Positions 1-7,139 of a stretch of 64,000 bases of DNA are shown here, in pieces; the stretch's first letter is position 1, and each line of letters starts with the position of its first letter. The notes beneath the pieces are model-generated. The model saw only the letters and a program-made list of their open reading frames with translations, searched no databases and was not told the DNA's origin. The position numbers and the translations under genes are program-made. Origin of the DNA: Propioniciclava sinopodophylli (lineage in GTDB: Bacteria > Actinomycetota > Actinomycetes > Propionibacteriales > Propionibacteriaceae); NCBI RefSeq assembly GCF_004324755.1, contig NZ_SDMQ01000013.1:21466-85465 (forward strand), given 5' to 3'.

Positions 1-1748
1 CGCTCGTCGAACTCGGCTATGGTGACCCGGCCGTCGCGTTCGGTGACCATGACGGTGTTGCCATGGCGGTCGTACGCCATCGACTGGCGGCGGTCGTCGG
101 CGTCGATGACGCCCACGAGTCGGCCCTGCCGGTCGTGGATCCACGTGTTGGAGCGCGTGCCGTCCGGGTCGTCGACCAGCGTGACGCGCCCGGGCAGATA
201 CGAGAACCGGGTGACGCGCCCGTGCTGCGAGACCTGGCTGACCACCCGGCCGAGGTCGTCGTAGGTGTTCGTCGCCTCGTGGACGCCGTCGGCGTCGGTC
301 ACGCGGTCGATCAGCCCGGCGGCGTCCCACCGGTAGGAGCGGACGCCCTGCGGACCGGACGCCGTGACGAGGTGTCCGGCACCGTCGTAGCCGTACTCGA
401 GGCGCCGACCGTCGGATGCCGTGGCCGCGACCACGCGGTCGCCGGACCACTCCAGTTCGATCGACCGCCCGCGCTCGTGCGCCATCGCGACCAAGCGGTC
501 GCCGTCATGGCGCAGGGTGACGCGCGTGCCGGGCCCGCGGCCGAACGACGCGAGCCTCCCGCTGCTGCCGAAGGCCCAGTCGCCGCCGGTGTTGTCGGTG
601 ATCGTGAAGCCGCCCGGGGTCATCTCCAGCCAGTAGGCCTCGGTGGTCGCGCGGTCCCAGCCATCGCCGCGGCGCGGGAAGAGGACCTCCCGCCCGTCCT
701 GGTGCACCCAGCGGGCGCCGTCGTCGGTCAAGCGCAGCCTGGCCTCGGTCCAGCTCGACCAGCCCGGGCCGAACGCCCCGGCGTCCGGGTTGAGCGAGTT
801 GTACACGCGGGTCAGCGCGAGGGTCCCCGGGCCGCCGGTGAAGCCGAGGTCGAGCTCGGGCTCCAGGAAGTTTCCGGTCGCCGTGTTGACCGGGTCATTG
901 GCGTAGCCGGTGGTGGGCGGGGCGCCGAGGGCCTGCGGCGGGTCGATCTGCAGGTCCTGTCGCTCGGCATTGACGCCGGCCGCTGCCAGCGACTGCGTGA
1001 TCGCCGCGTTGGACGCCGTGACCACCCCGTCGCCGCCGGCAGCCTCGAACGCACCCGCGACCGTGTTGGCCCATGTCACGTCGTTGCCGTTGGCGGTCAG
1101 GTAGGTGTCGAAGCCCGCCCAGACACCGTCAGCGTTGAGGGTGCCCCAGCCGCAGCCGGAGCTGAACGTGCTGTAGGCGTCCCGGAGTTGGCCGGGGTAG
1201 GAGGCCAGTGCCTCGTTGGCGCCGGAGGAATTGGTTGCGAACGAGCGCAGGTTCGCCGGCCGCGCTGACGACGTGCCCGAACCCCCGGAACCTTTCAGCG
1301 GCTCGCGGGTGCCGGTGTGGGCCTGGGCGTAGGTGAGGCTGATCGGCTCGGCGGGCGGCCCGACGGGTGGGTCCTCGCTGCCGGTCAGCCAATCCCAGCC
1401 CTGCTCCAGGAGGTTGCGGTTGTCCTGCTGCTGCTTCCACTCGCGCGCCGTCTGGCGGCGCTGCTGCTCGCTGGTGGCCTCCCGGGCCAGCTGCTCCACG
1501 CCCGTGGCCACCTCGCGGAGGCGCGAGGCCAGCAGGCGGGCGTCCGAGGCCTGCACGGTGCCGTTCTGCCGGAAGAGCTGGGAGTAGTAGCCGACGAAGT
1601 CCTCCATGCCGTGCTGCACCCAGGCGGCGCGGTCGACGGCCTGGCTGTCGATCGCGCTGGCGGCCGTCCGGCACCGCGTGGCCAGCGTGCTGGCGGCGGC
1701 GTGGTCGAAACGGACATCCTCGGCGATGCCGTGCATCGGGTCGGCCAT
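1..1748 (-). CDS. RHS/YD-repeat polymorphic toxin, copy 1 (3' end outside window)
   Basis: This is the 5' portion (about 582 codons) of a large RHS protein, open to the left edge of the window. The ATG at 1748 follows a clean AGGAGG. Residues 1-110 are a charged helical segment resembling N-termini of type VII-exported toxins. A linker ending in EDPPVGPP follows, then a conserved block (LQIDPPQALGAPPTTGYAND, DPVNTATGNFLEPE) of the kind that opens RHS shells, then YD repeats. The reading frame is intact through the position where copy 2 (26285-31668) is shifted. The two proteins align along their whole shared length. The toxin tip lies outside the window, so the activity is unknown. The assignment rests on the family signature; secretion by a type VII system is inferred from the N-terminus and the nearby WXG100 gene. 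Confidence 0.85.
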   Translation of the reverse strand, partial: MADPMHGIAEDVRFDHAAASTLATRCRTAASAIDSQAVDRAAWVQHGMEDFVGYYSQLFRQNGTVQASDARLLASRLREVATGVEQLAREATSEQQRRQTAREWKQQQDNRNLLEQGWDWLTGSEDPPVGPPAEPISLTYAQAHTGTREPLKGSGGSGTSSARPANLRSFATNSSGANEALASYPGQLRDAYSTFSSGCGWGTLNADGVWAGFDTYLTANGNDVTWANTVAGAFEAAGGDGVVTASNAAITQSLAAAGVNAERQDLQIDPPQALGAPPTTGYANDPVNTATGNFLEPELDLGFTGGPGTLALTRVYNSLNPDAGAFGPGWSSWTEARLRLTDDGARWVHQDGREVLFPRRGDGWDRATTEAYWLEMTPGGFTITDNTGGDWAFGSSGRLASFGRGPGTRVTLRHDGDRLVAMAHERGRSIELEWSGDRVVAATASDGRRLEYGYDGAGHLVTASGPQGVRSYRWDAAGLIDRVTDADGVHEATNTYDDLGRVVSQVSQHGRVTRFSYLPGRVTLVDDPDGTRSNTWIHDRQGRLVGVIDADDRRQSMAYDRHGNTVMVTERDGRVTIAEFDE

Positions 1749-1808
1749 GGGGAAACCTCCTGGCCCGTCCGGGGGGTGGCGGCGGGGACGCCGTAGTGGG
1801 GCTTCCTC

Positions 1809-1863
1809 AGGCTAACGCGGCCGATGGGGTGCGGGACAGCTCGTTCACAGGGGAGCACTCCCC
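1809..1863 (-). promoter_or_regulatory. Promoter and palindromic operator of RHS copy 1
   Basis: The palindrome GGGGAGCACTCCCC lies at 1850-1863 and a -10-like TAGCCT (minus strand) at 1814-1809, 35 bp apart, about 60 bp before the start codon. The same palindrome occurs upstream of RHS copy 2 and of the WXG100 gene. It overlaps the 3' end of the small ORF at 1845-2054, so a terminator role cannot be excluded for this copy alone. Confidence 0.6.
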
Positions 1864-2054
1864 GATCCGGCGGCGCCCGCGCGGGTCACTCGTCGAGGTG
1901 GGCCCTCCTCCGCGGCGGGGTCGGTCTGCTCCTGGGCAAGGCGCTCGCCGATGGTCTCCTCGGCGGGCATGTCGTCGGTGTGCGCGGCCGTGTCGATCGG
2001 CTTCCCCGCGTTGTCTGGGACCATCGTCGCGGCGTCCACCGCGTTCGCGTCCAT
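1845..2054 (-). CDS. Small acidic hypothetical protein (69 aa)
   Basis: The ORF encodes a polar, acidic peptide with a segment IDTAAHTDDMPAEETIGERL that looks like a real protein: balanced Asp/Glu/Thr content and no Arg/Pro runs typical of a shadow frame. The C-terminal half resembles small actinobacterial acidic proteins with a 'LAEE.PD' core (DUF5709-like, from memory only). It begins at an ATG 38 bp after the stop of the hydrolase gene at 2092 on the same strand, so it may be the last gene of that operon. No good ribosome binding site is visible. Its last codons run through the operator palindrome of RHS copy 1. No function can be assigned. Confidence 0.4.
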   Translation of the reverse strand: MDANAVDAATMVPDNAGKPIDTAAHTDDMPAEETIGERLAQEQTDPAAEEGPPRRVTRAGAAGSGSAPL

Positions 2055-2091
2055 GCTCAGGGGGCCAGCCTGACAAGGCCGGACGCCGGAA

Positions 2092-3054
2092 TCAAGGCTG
2101 GGTGTGATGGTCGGCACCACCGTCGCCGAGGATGTCGGTCAGCAGCCGGATCGTCCGCTGAGCCGGGATGACGCCGTCCGGGCCGGGTCGCCTGCCTTCG
2201 AAGTAGGCGCCACGACCGTCGTGGTGGACAGGGCCGCCGTCGAGCACGGTGACCCGGCCGTCGGCGAGAGCGTGGTGCCACGCGGAGCCGCGCGCGAACG
2301 GCCAGCGCCCCGGGAAGGCGAGCGGGCCGAGCTTGCGCGACAGGTCGCGGGAGCCGCGGATGTCCCAGAGGTGCTCGATGTGCTCCAGCCCGGGGTCGTC
2401 GCCGAACACGCCCCCGACCGAGACCACCGACACCCGCATGCCCATCAGCGCCAGCAGGGTGGACGCCCCCAGCGCCATCTGCGCGCCGCCGCTGAATCCG
2501 ATGAGTGTCACCGGGACGCCGCACCCGGGCGTCCAGCCGTGGCGCTCGAGAGAGCGGACGACCTGCTGCCCTAGCCCCGCGTTGAACGTCGGGCCGTAGC
2601 GCGGGTCGGCCGAGACCAGCACCTGGAGGATGTTGCGGACGTTGATCAGCTTCGGCACCAGGCTCTCCCGGCGGACGCGGCGGAGGCGGTCGAGGCGGGT
2701 CCACAGCCAGCGGGTGGCGCGTTGCGCGAGGCTGCGGTTCTCCGCCGAGTACGGGAACACGTCGGCCACCACCCGGACCGACGGCAGGGCCGTGGCCACG
2801 GCGTCCAGAACGGCGCGCTCGCGCAGGCTCAACCCGTCGCCGGAGACGACGCCGACCCCCGACAGGTAGACCACGAAGCGGTCGGGCAGGGGGCTGGACG
2901 CGGGGGGTGCTGGTGCGCAGACGCGGGCGAACGTGCGCCGGGTCTCGATCGCGCCACGGGTGGCCCACCAGCGCAGCGACTCCAGCGGGGCGAGCAGGGC
3001 GAAGGCGACCAGCAGCGCGAGGGCGCCGCCGAGCAGCCAGATGGTCCAGGTCAT
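2092..3054 (-). CDS. Membrane-anchored alpha/beta-hydrolase-like protein
   Basis: A 320-residue protein starting MTWTIWLLGG with one N-terminal membrane segment (about residues 3-25). A soluble domain follows with a nucleophile-elbow motif LIGFSGGAQMAL near the middle, as in lipase/esterase-type alpha/beta hydrolases. Its ATG overlaps the stop codon of the upstream membrane-protein gene (ATGA), so the two are translationally coupled. A longer frame extends upstream, but the overlap geometry and the hydrophobic start favour this ATG. The substrate is unknown. The preserved G-x-S-x-G-like core supports the fold more than any specific activity. Confidence 0.7.
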   Translation of the reverse strand: MTWTIWLLGGALALLVAFALLAPLESLRWWATRGAIETRRTFARVCAPAPPASSPLPDRFVVYLSGVGVVSGDGLSLRERAVLDAVATALPSVRVVADVFPYSAENRSLAQRATRWLWTRLDRLRRVRRESLVPKLINVRNILQVLVSADPRYGPTFNAGLGQQVVRSLERHGWTPGCGVPVTLIGFSGGAQMALGASTLLALMGMRVSVVSVGGVFGDDPGLEHIEHLWDIRGSRDLSRKLGPLAFPGRWPFARGSAWHHALADGRVTVLDGGPVHHDGRGAYFEGRRPGPDGVIPAQRTIRLLTDILGDGGADHHTQP

Positions 3055-3716
3055 CGCTCGACCTCGTGCGGTGCGGTCGGAGCGCTGATCGGGATGAACG
3101 GCGTCCCGGCGAGGATGTCGCGGCTCGTCACCAGCACCGGCTGTCCGGACGCCATCGTCCACACCCGAGACCCCAACCAGCCCAACGGCGCGGACAGCAG
3201 GCGGGACAGGAGCTGCGCGACCACCCAGCCGGACGCCGCGACCAACAGCGCCTGCCAGGCGGGCAGCCCGTAGGCGGCGGCGAGGAGCAGGAAGAGGATG
3301 AGGAAGCCCCACGCCTCCAGGACCCGGCCCAGCAGCAGGCCGACGTGGGGGAGGAACGTCAGGGCGGCGAAGACCTGCGGTGCGAGCGCCAGCAGGAAGA
3401 CCGTGACGACGGTCTCCACGGGAACGTCCCGGAGTGTCACGAGCGTAGCGACGCCCCAAGTGACGACGGCCTCCACGACGCGCAAGGTGGTGAGCCAGAC
3501 CAGCCCAAGAGCGCCGGCGACCAGTGCACGCACGCGACCGATTCGGTTGAGGAACAGGACGCTGGTGTGCGCGACGCCCGTGGACACTCCCGCGAGCAGC
3601 GCGACAGCGAACGCCCCAACCAGCGGCGGGTCGGACGCGAGGCTGCGCGCGACGTTCGCGTCGCGGGTGAGCACCTCCCCGACGAGCGTCAGGGTGGCGA
3701 CGAGCGCTTCGAGCAC
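3051..3716 (-). CDS. Polytopic membrane protein (221 aa)
   Basis: About five or six hydrophobic segments spread over 221 residues, rich in Leu/Val/Ala, with a short polar C-terminal tail. It begins at GTG (3716); no in-frame ATG lies just upstream. The stop overlaps the start of the hydrolase-like gene at 3054, so this is a two-gene unit. A hydrolase and an integral membrane partner suggest an envelope function, but no family was recognised with certainty. A Yip1-like or DUF-type membrane protein is possible. Confidence 0.7.
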   Translation of the reverse strand: MLEALVATLTLVGEVLTRDANVARSLASDPPLVGAFAVALLAGVSTGVAHTSVLFLNRIGRVRALVAGALGLVWLTTLRVVEAVVTWGVATLVTLRDVPVETVVTVFLLALAPQVFAALTFLPHVGLLLGRVLEAWGFLILFLLLAAAYGLPAWQALLVAASGWVVAQLLSRLLSAPLGWLGSRVWTMASGQPVLVTSRDILAGTPFIPISAPTAPHEVER

Positions 3717-3789
3717 ACCGGCATCATGCCGTGTCAGGTGGGAGAGTGCCTCGTTAGCCGAGGGGAGACCTCAGGGCGGCATCTGGGGC

Positions 3790-3910
3790 ACGTTTCCTGA
3801 GTGGTACTTAAGTCTGAAATATCGCCGAAAATGGTCTTTGGCGAGGGGGATTTGGCCACCGGGGTGCCCTTCCCCCTGTTCTTTGTCTGAAATTTTCTTA
3901 GAATTCCAGC
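3790..3910 (+). promoter_or_regulatory. AT-rich promoter region with leaderless start
   Basis: This is the most A+T-rich stretch in the left part of the window. It contains two copies of GTCTGAAA (near 3810 and 3884). A -10-like TAGAAT at 3899-3904 is followed after 6 bp by the ATG of the next gene, with no Shine-Dalgarno sequence. That spacing fits a leaderless transcript. Confidence 0.5.
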
Positions 3911-4354
3911 ATGCGCACCCCCACCGCAATCGACGCGATGGCCCGGTGGCTCGTCTTCACACTGGCGGGCGTCGGGCTGTTCGCCATCATCCCCGGATCG
4001 TCCTTCGCCGCGCCCGCGTTCGCCTCGACGCGCTGGCTGTTCGCCCTGCACCCCGTGCAGTGGGTCGGCGTCGTGATGATCGTGCTGGCGTGGCTGCTCT
4101 TCGTCGTCCACATCGTCCGGCTGGGCGTGGCCTGGGGTCGGGACGCCGCGGTGGTGACTCTGGCCGTGGCCTCGTTGCTGAGCATCGGCGCCAGCGTCGG
4201 CGTCCTGCTGCTCGGCTCGTTGGCCTCGGTGGTCGCGACGCTCGCGGTGGTAATCGTGGTCAACGTGGCGCTGTGCGTGCGCATCGACGTGCTCGCCCGG
4301 CGCGTCACGACCTGCCCGGCGACGGGCAAGGTCGTCGAGGCGGTCACCGCCTGA
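3911..4354 (+). CDS. Four-TM membrane protein, unknown function (147 aa)
   Basis: Four hydrophobic helices (about residues 10-35, 45-75, 78-105 and 108-130) are followed by a short polar tail. No known family motif was recognised. Translation probably starts directly at the 5' end of the mRNA, as the upstream TAGAAT lies 6 bp before the ATG and there is no ribosome binding site. It stands alone, convergent with trxA (4377-4694 on the other strand). Codon use is typical of the surrounding genes. Confidence 0.65.
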   Translation: MRTPTAIDAMARWLVFTLAGVGLFAIIPGSSFAAPAFASTRWLFALHPVQWVGVVMIVLAWLLFVVHIVRLGVAWGRDAAVVTLAVASLLSIGASVGVLLLGSLASVVATLAVVIVVNVALCVRIDVLARRVTTCPATGKVVEAVTA

Positions 4355-4376
4355 GAGGCGCCCGCCCGGGCGTGGG

Positions 4377-4694
4377 TCAGAGGTACTCGTCGAGCGCCTT
4401 GAGGATGGCGCCCTTGCCCTTCGCGCCCGTGAGCGACTGGACGATCTCGCCGTTCACGAACAGTTGGAGCGTGGGGATGCTCATGATGCCGTACGACATC
4501 GGGGTGTTCGGGTTGTCGTTTGTGTCGAGCTTCACGAACGTGATCTTGTCGCCGTACTCGCGATCCAGCTCCTCGATGATCGGGGCGATCTGCTTGCACG
4601 GGGTGCACCAGTCGGCCCAGTAGTCGACCAGCACCGGCTTGGTGGACTTCAGGACCTCATCGGCGAACGTGGCATCGGTGACGGCGGCGACCAT
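4377..4694 (-). CDS. trxA: Thioredoxin
   Basis: A 105-residue single-domain thioredoxin, the normal length for the family. The active site is W29-C-T-P-C33 (WCTPC) rather than the commoner WCGPC. The cis-Pro loop SIPTL is present near residue 73. It reduces protein disulfides in the cytoplasm using electrons from thioredoxin reductase. The partner trxB lies 3.3 kb to the right (8022-8993) on the same strand, whereas in many Actinobacteria the two genes are adjacent. The Thr in the motif is seen in other functional thioredoxins and may shift the redox potential slightly. Confidence 0.95.
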   Translation of the reverse strand: MVAAVTDATFADEVLKSTKPVLVDYWADWCTPCKQIAPIIEELDREYGDKITFVKLDTNDNPNTPMSYGIMSIPTLQLFVNGEIVQSLTGAKGKGAILKALDEYL

Positions 4695-4784
4695 GGGGAA
4701 CTCCTCGGAAACGGGTCGGGCTGGGCAACGGGCTCCATGCTAACCCCGACCGCGGACATTTCATTCCGCCAGTAGCCTGCCGGG

Positions 4785-5846
4785 GTGGAGTGGTTGAAGA
4801 TCGGCGAGGTGGCCCGGCGGACGGGGCTCACCCACCGCACCCTGCGGCATTACGACGACCTCGGCCTGCTGGTGCCCTCGGGCCGCTCGGGGGGTGACTA
4901 CCGCCTGTACGCCCCCGAAGACCTCGAGCGCCTGCTGTCCATCCAGCACCTCAAGTCGCTGGGGATGGGCCTGGAGGAGATCGCCCGCGCCCTCGACGAC
5001 CCCGGCTTCGACGCCGGCGAGGCGCTCGCCCGGCACGCGGCATTGGTCGAGGGGCGCATCGCCGCCGAGCAGGACCTGCTCGACCGACTCCGTCGGCTGC
5101 AGGCGGCCTCCGGCAGCTGGGAGGAGGTTCTCGACACCATCGCCCTCACCGAGCGCCTCCGGCACCCCGATGCCTGGGTGCGCTTCCGCGCGGCGCTTGA
5201 CTCACCCACGTCTGCGCCGCTGGACGAGCTGCTGGAGACGCTGCGTTACGAGCCGGCGCCCGGCGTCCGCGAGGTGCTGACGTGGGCGATCGTGCAGCAC
5301 GGCGCCCCGGCGCTGGACGCCGTGGTGGTGGGCCTGGCCGACCCCGATCCGGAGGTGCGTCACCAGATGGCGCACGTGGCCGGGAAGATGGCCGACCCCC
5401 GTGCGGTGCCCGGCCTGGTGGGGCTGTTGGCCGACGAGCCCGAGGTTGCGGCCAAGGCGGCCTTCTCGCTGGGCCAGATCGGCGGCCCCGACGCCATCGC
5501 CGCTCTCGTGGGGTCTCTCGGGGTAGGAGGATCCGTGCTGCGAGCGACCATCGTGACCGCCCTCGGGGGGCTGGGGGCGTTGGCGGTCGAGCCGTTGCTG
5601 GGCGGCCTGGGTGCCCGGTCGGCCGCGGTGCGCGCAGACGCCGCGGAGGCTCTGGGCGCCCTGGGCGACCCTCGTGCGGTGCCCGGCCTGGCGGGATTGC
5701 TGGCCGACACGGAAGAGGATGTCCGCATCACGGCCCTGATGTCGCTCGGCGCCATCGGCGGCGACGCGGCGGCACGTGCCATCGGAGGGGTGACGGGCAC
5801 CCCCGGCCGCACCGGTGCCCTCGCGCGGCGGTTGGCCGCGACGTAG
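4785..5846 (+). CDS. MerR-family regulator fused to HEAT repeats
   Basis: Residues 1-72 are a MerR DNA-binding domain (KIGEVARRTGLTHRTLRHYD, then a wing with DYRLYAPEDLERL). Residues 75-120 form the dimer helix. Residues 125-350 consist of HEAT/PBS-lyase-like repeats (motifs such as 'DPRAVPGLVGLLAD' and 'DPEVRHQMAHVAGKM'). The N-terminus is close to TipA-type MerR proteins. The effector domain is replaced by a protein-interaction solenoid, which suggests that it senses or binds a protein rather than a small molecule (inference). The GTG start lies 6 bp after TAGCCT, so the mRNA is probably leaderless. The likely target is the separate HEAT-repeat gene at 7140-7919, which has a 19-bp-spacer promoter with a CCTCACG-type dyad. 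The stop codon lies in a repeat element. Confidence 0.85.
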   Translation: MEWLKIGEVARRTGLTHRTLRHYDDLGLLVPSGRSGGDYRLYAPEDLERLLSIQHLKSLGMGLEEIARALDDPGFDAGEALARHAALVEGRIAAEQDLLDRLRRLQAASGSWEEVLDTIALTERLRHPDAWVRFRAALDSPTSAPLDELLETLRYEPAPGVREVLTWAIVQHGAPALDAVVVGLADPDPEVRHQMAHVAGKMADPRAVPGLVGLLADEPEVAAKAAFSLGQIGGPDAIAALVGSLGVGGSVLRATIVTALGGLGALAVEPLLGGLGARSAAVRADAAEALGALGDPRAVPGLAGLLADTEEDVRITALMSLGAIGGDAAARAIGGVTGTPGRTGALARRLAAT

Positions 5847-5944
5847 TGCCACCTGGACCACAGGGTGGGTCTTGGCTTCGGGGCTCTCCCGCTCTGACAA
5901 GGGATGATGGCGGGTCGCTCTCCCGTGGTCGGGGTGGTTCGTGG
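5844..5944 (+). repeat. 115-bp palindromic repeat family, copy 1 (degenerate right arm)
   Basis: It starts with TAGTGCCACCTGGACCACA; the TAG is the stop codon of the MerR-HEAT gene. The conserved core GCTCTGACAAGGGATGAT follows, then a weakened right arm (GTGGTCGGGGTGG). The same left arm and core occur at 7015-7128 and 16225-16339. Confidence 0.7.
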
Positions 5945-5970
5945 TCGAGATGGCTACCCGCCCGAGCTTC

Positions 5971-6005
5971 GGACAACATCCGGACAACACCAATGCTGTG
6001 GACAA
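5971..6005 (+). promoter_or_regulatory. GGACAACA motif cluster with a perfect DnaA-box match
   Basis: Two copies of GGACAACA (5971-5978 and 5982-5989) are followed by TGTGGACAA (5997-6005), which is the exact complement of the DnaA box TTGTCCACA. The cluster lies just upstream of the DUF559-type gene. Similar GACAACA/TGTTGTC repeats occur at 56980-57070. The function is unknown; it could be a small DnaA-binding site or an operator. Confidence 0.35.
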
Positions 6006-6042
6006 CCCTGTTGGGCACCGCTGCCCGGGTCAGGGTGGACCA

Positions 6043-7017
6043 GTGCCACGACCCTCCCGCGACGCCGCCTGCCTCGATGCGCTGATGCGCTCAGGCGGCG
6101 CGGCGGAGGTGGCCGTCCTGGCCGCGGCGTCGAGCCGCTCCGCCGTGCGTGCCTGCCTGGCCGCAGGGCACCTCGTGTCCATCGGGGGCGGGTGGGTCGT
6201 CAGTGCCGGGCTGGGGTCCCGTTTGCGGGAGCCACCTCGGTCCCCGGCTTGGCACCTCCTGCCCGAGGAGTGGTCGGCGCAGTGGCCGGAACTCCTCGTG
6301 GCGCGCTCCGCGGTCGCTGCGTCCCGGCGCGCTGCGCTGGCGGGCCGTTGTGCTGCGCTGCACCGCGGGTGGGCGGTCCTGGCGGACCCGGCCAGCACGG
6401 AGTTGGCCACCCCCCACGGGCGCAAGGCGCGCAACCTTCCGGCCGTGCTGGGGCCCACGACCCTGGTCCGGCGGCGACTGACCGCGGAGGAGCTCGCTGC
6501 CCGGGTGACCAGCCCCGTCCGCACCGTGCTGGATTGCGCCGCCACCCTCCCCTTCCGCGAGGCGCTCGCCATCGCGGACTCGGCGCTGAGGGCCGGGGCC
6601 GTCAGCCACGGCGAACTGGAGGAGGCCGCAGCCCGCCGCCATGCCTCGCGGGCAGCAGTCTTGTGTGTCGTCGCCGCAGCATCGGGGCTCGCGGCGAACC
6701 CCTTCGAATCGGCCCTGCGGGCGCTGCTGGTGGGGGTGGAGGGAGCGTCCTTCACCCCGCAGCTCAGCGTTCCCACGTCGATGGGGCCCGCGCGGGTCGA
6801 CCTCGGGGACGGCGAACTGAGGATCGCGGTGGAGGCGGACAGCTACCTGTTCCATGGCGGCGAACAGGCCTTCGCCCGGGACATCCGGCGCTACAACGCC
6901 TTGGTCGCACAGGACTGGGCGGTACTGAGGGTGTCGTTCCGGGACCTCATGACTCGACCCGAGGTGGTCCGGGACCAGGTCCAGTCGGTGGTGTGGGCAC
7001 GGCTGAGCCGGAGGTAG
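6043..7017 (+). CDS. AbiEi-like winged-helix plus DUF559-type nuclease-fold protein
   Basis: The N-terminal ~60 residues resemble the winged-helix domain found in AbiEi-type proteins (GGAAEVAVLAAASSRSAVRA... GGGWVV). The C-terminal ~90 residues carry a Vsr/DUF559-like restriction-endonuclease fold core: VDLGDGELRIAVEADS, then FARDIRRYNALVAQDWAVLR, giving the acidic D-x(n)-E-x-D pattern. Such proteins are common and uncharacterised in Actinobacteria. The frame is open upstream to 5941, but that stretch encodes an unlikely Asn/Asp-rich leader and covers the DnaA-box-like cluster, so the GTG at 6043 after AGGGTGGA is preferred. The stop codon (7015-7017) is the first triplet of repeat copy 2. 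It is flanked on both sides by copies of the repeat. Confidence 0.7.
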   Translation: MPRPSRDAACLDALMRSGGAAEVAVLAAASSRSAVRACLAAGHLVSIGGGWVVSAGLGSRLREPPRSPAWHLLPEEWSAQWPELLVARSAVAASRRAALAGRCAALHRGWAVLADPASTELATPHGRKARNLPAVLGPTTLVRRRLTAEELAARVTSPVRTVLDCAATLPFREALAIADSALRAGAVSHGELEEAAARRHASRAAVLCVVAAASGLAANPFESALRALLVGVEGASFTPQLSVPTSMGPARVDLGDGELRIAVEADSYLFHGGEQAFARDIRRYNALVAQDWAVLRVSFRDLMTRPEVVRDQVQSVVWARLSRR

Positions 7018-7128
7018 CGCCATCTGGACCACAGCCCACCGGACAATCTCGGGGGCATATCGCTGTGACCAGGGGTGATGCGAAACGCCGCAGCACCACC
7101 CGGACCGGATGTGGTCCAGGTGGCGCTA
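7015..7128 (+). repeat. 115-bp palindromic repeat family, copy 2
   Basis: Terminal inverted repeats of about 19 bp: TAGCGCCATCTGGACCACA at the left, and its complement (one T/C difference) ending TGGCGCTA at the right. The central core GCTGTGACCAGGGGTGAT is shared with the other copies. The left TAG is the stop codon of the upstream gene. Confidence 0.85.
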
Positions 7129-7139
7129 CGGGGTCGGGG

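Noticed and set aside
63..1268. Plus-strand frame of 401 codons
   Set aside because: Shadow of RHS copy 1; the minus strand aligns residue by residue with copy 2.
1850..1863. Palindrome GGGGAGCACTCCCC as a simple terminator
   Set aside because: The copy at 31744 lies between divergent genes, where no transcript ends, and there is no T-run; the shared distance to -10 elements favours an operator.
5971..6005. Chromosomal origin (oriC)
   Set aside because: Only one perfect DnaA box and no dnaA/dnaN genes or AT-rich unwinding element nearby.
5941..6042. Upstream start for the DUF559-type protein
   Set aside because: The extra 34 residues are of unusual composition and overlap the DnaA-box-like cluster; the GTG at 6043 has a better ribosome binding site.
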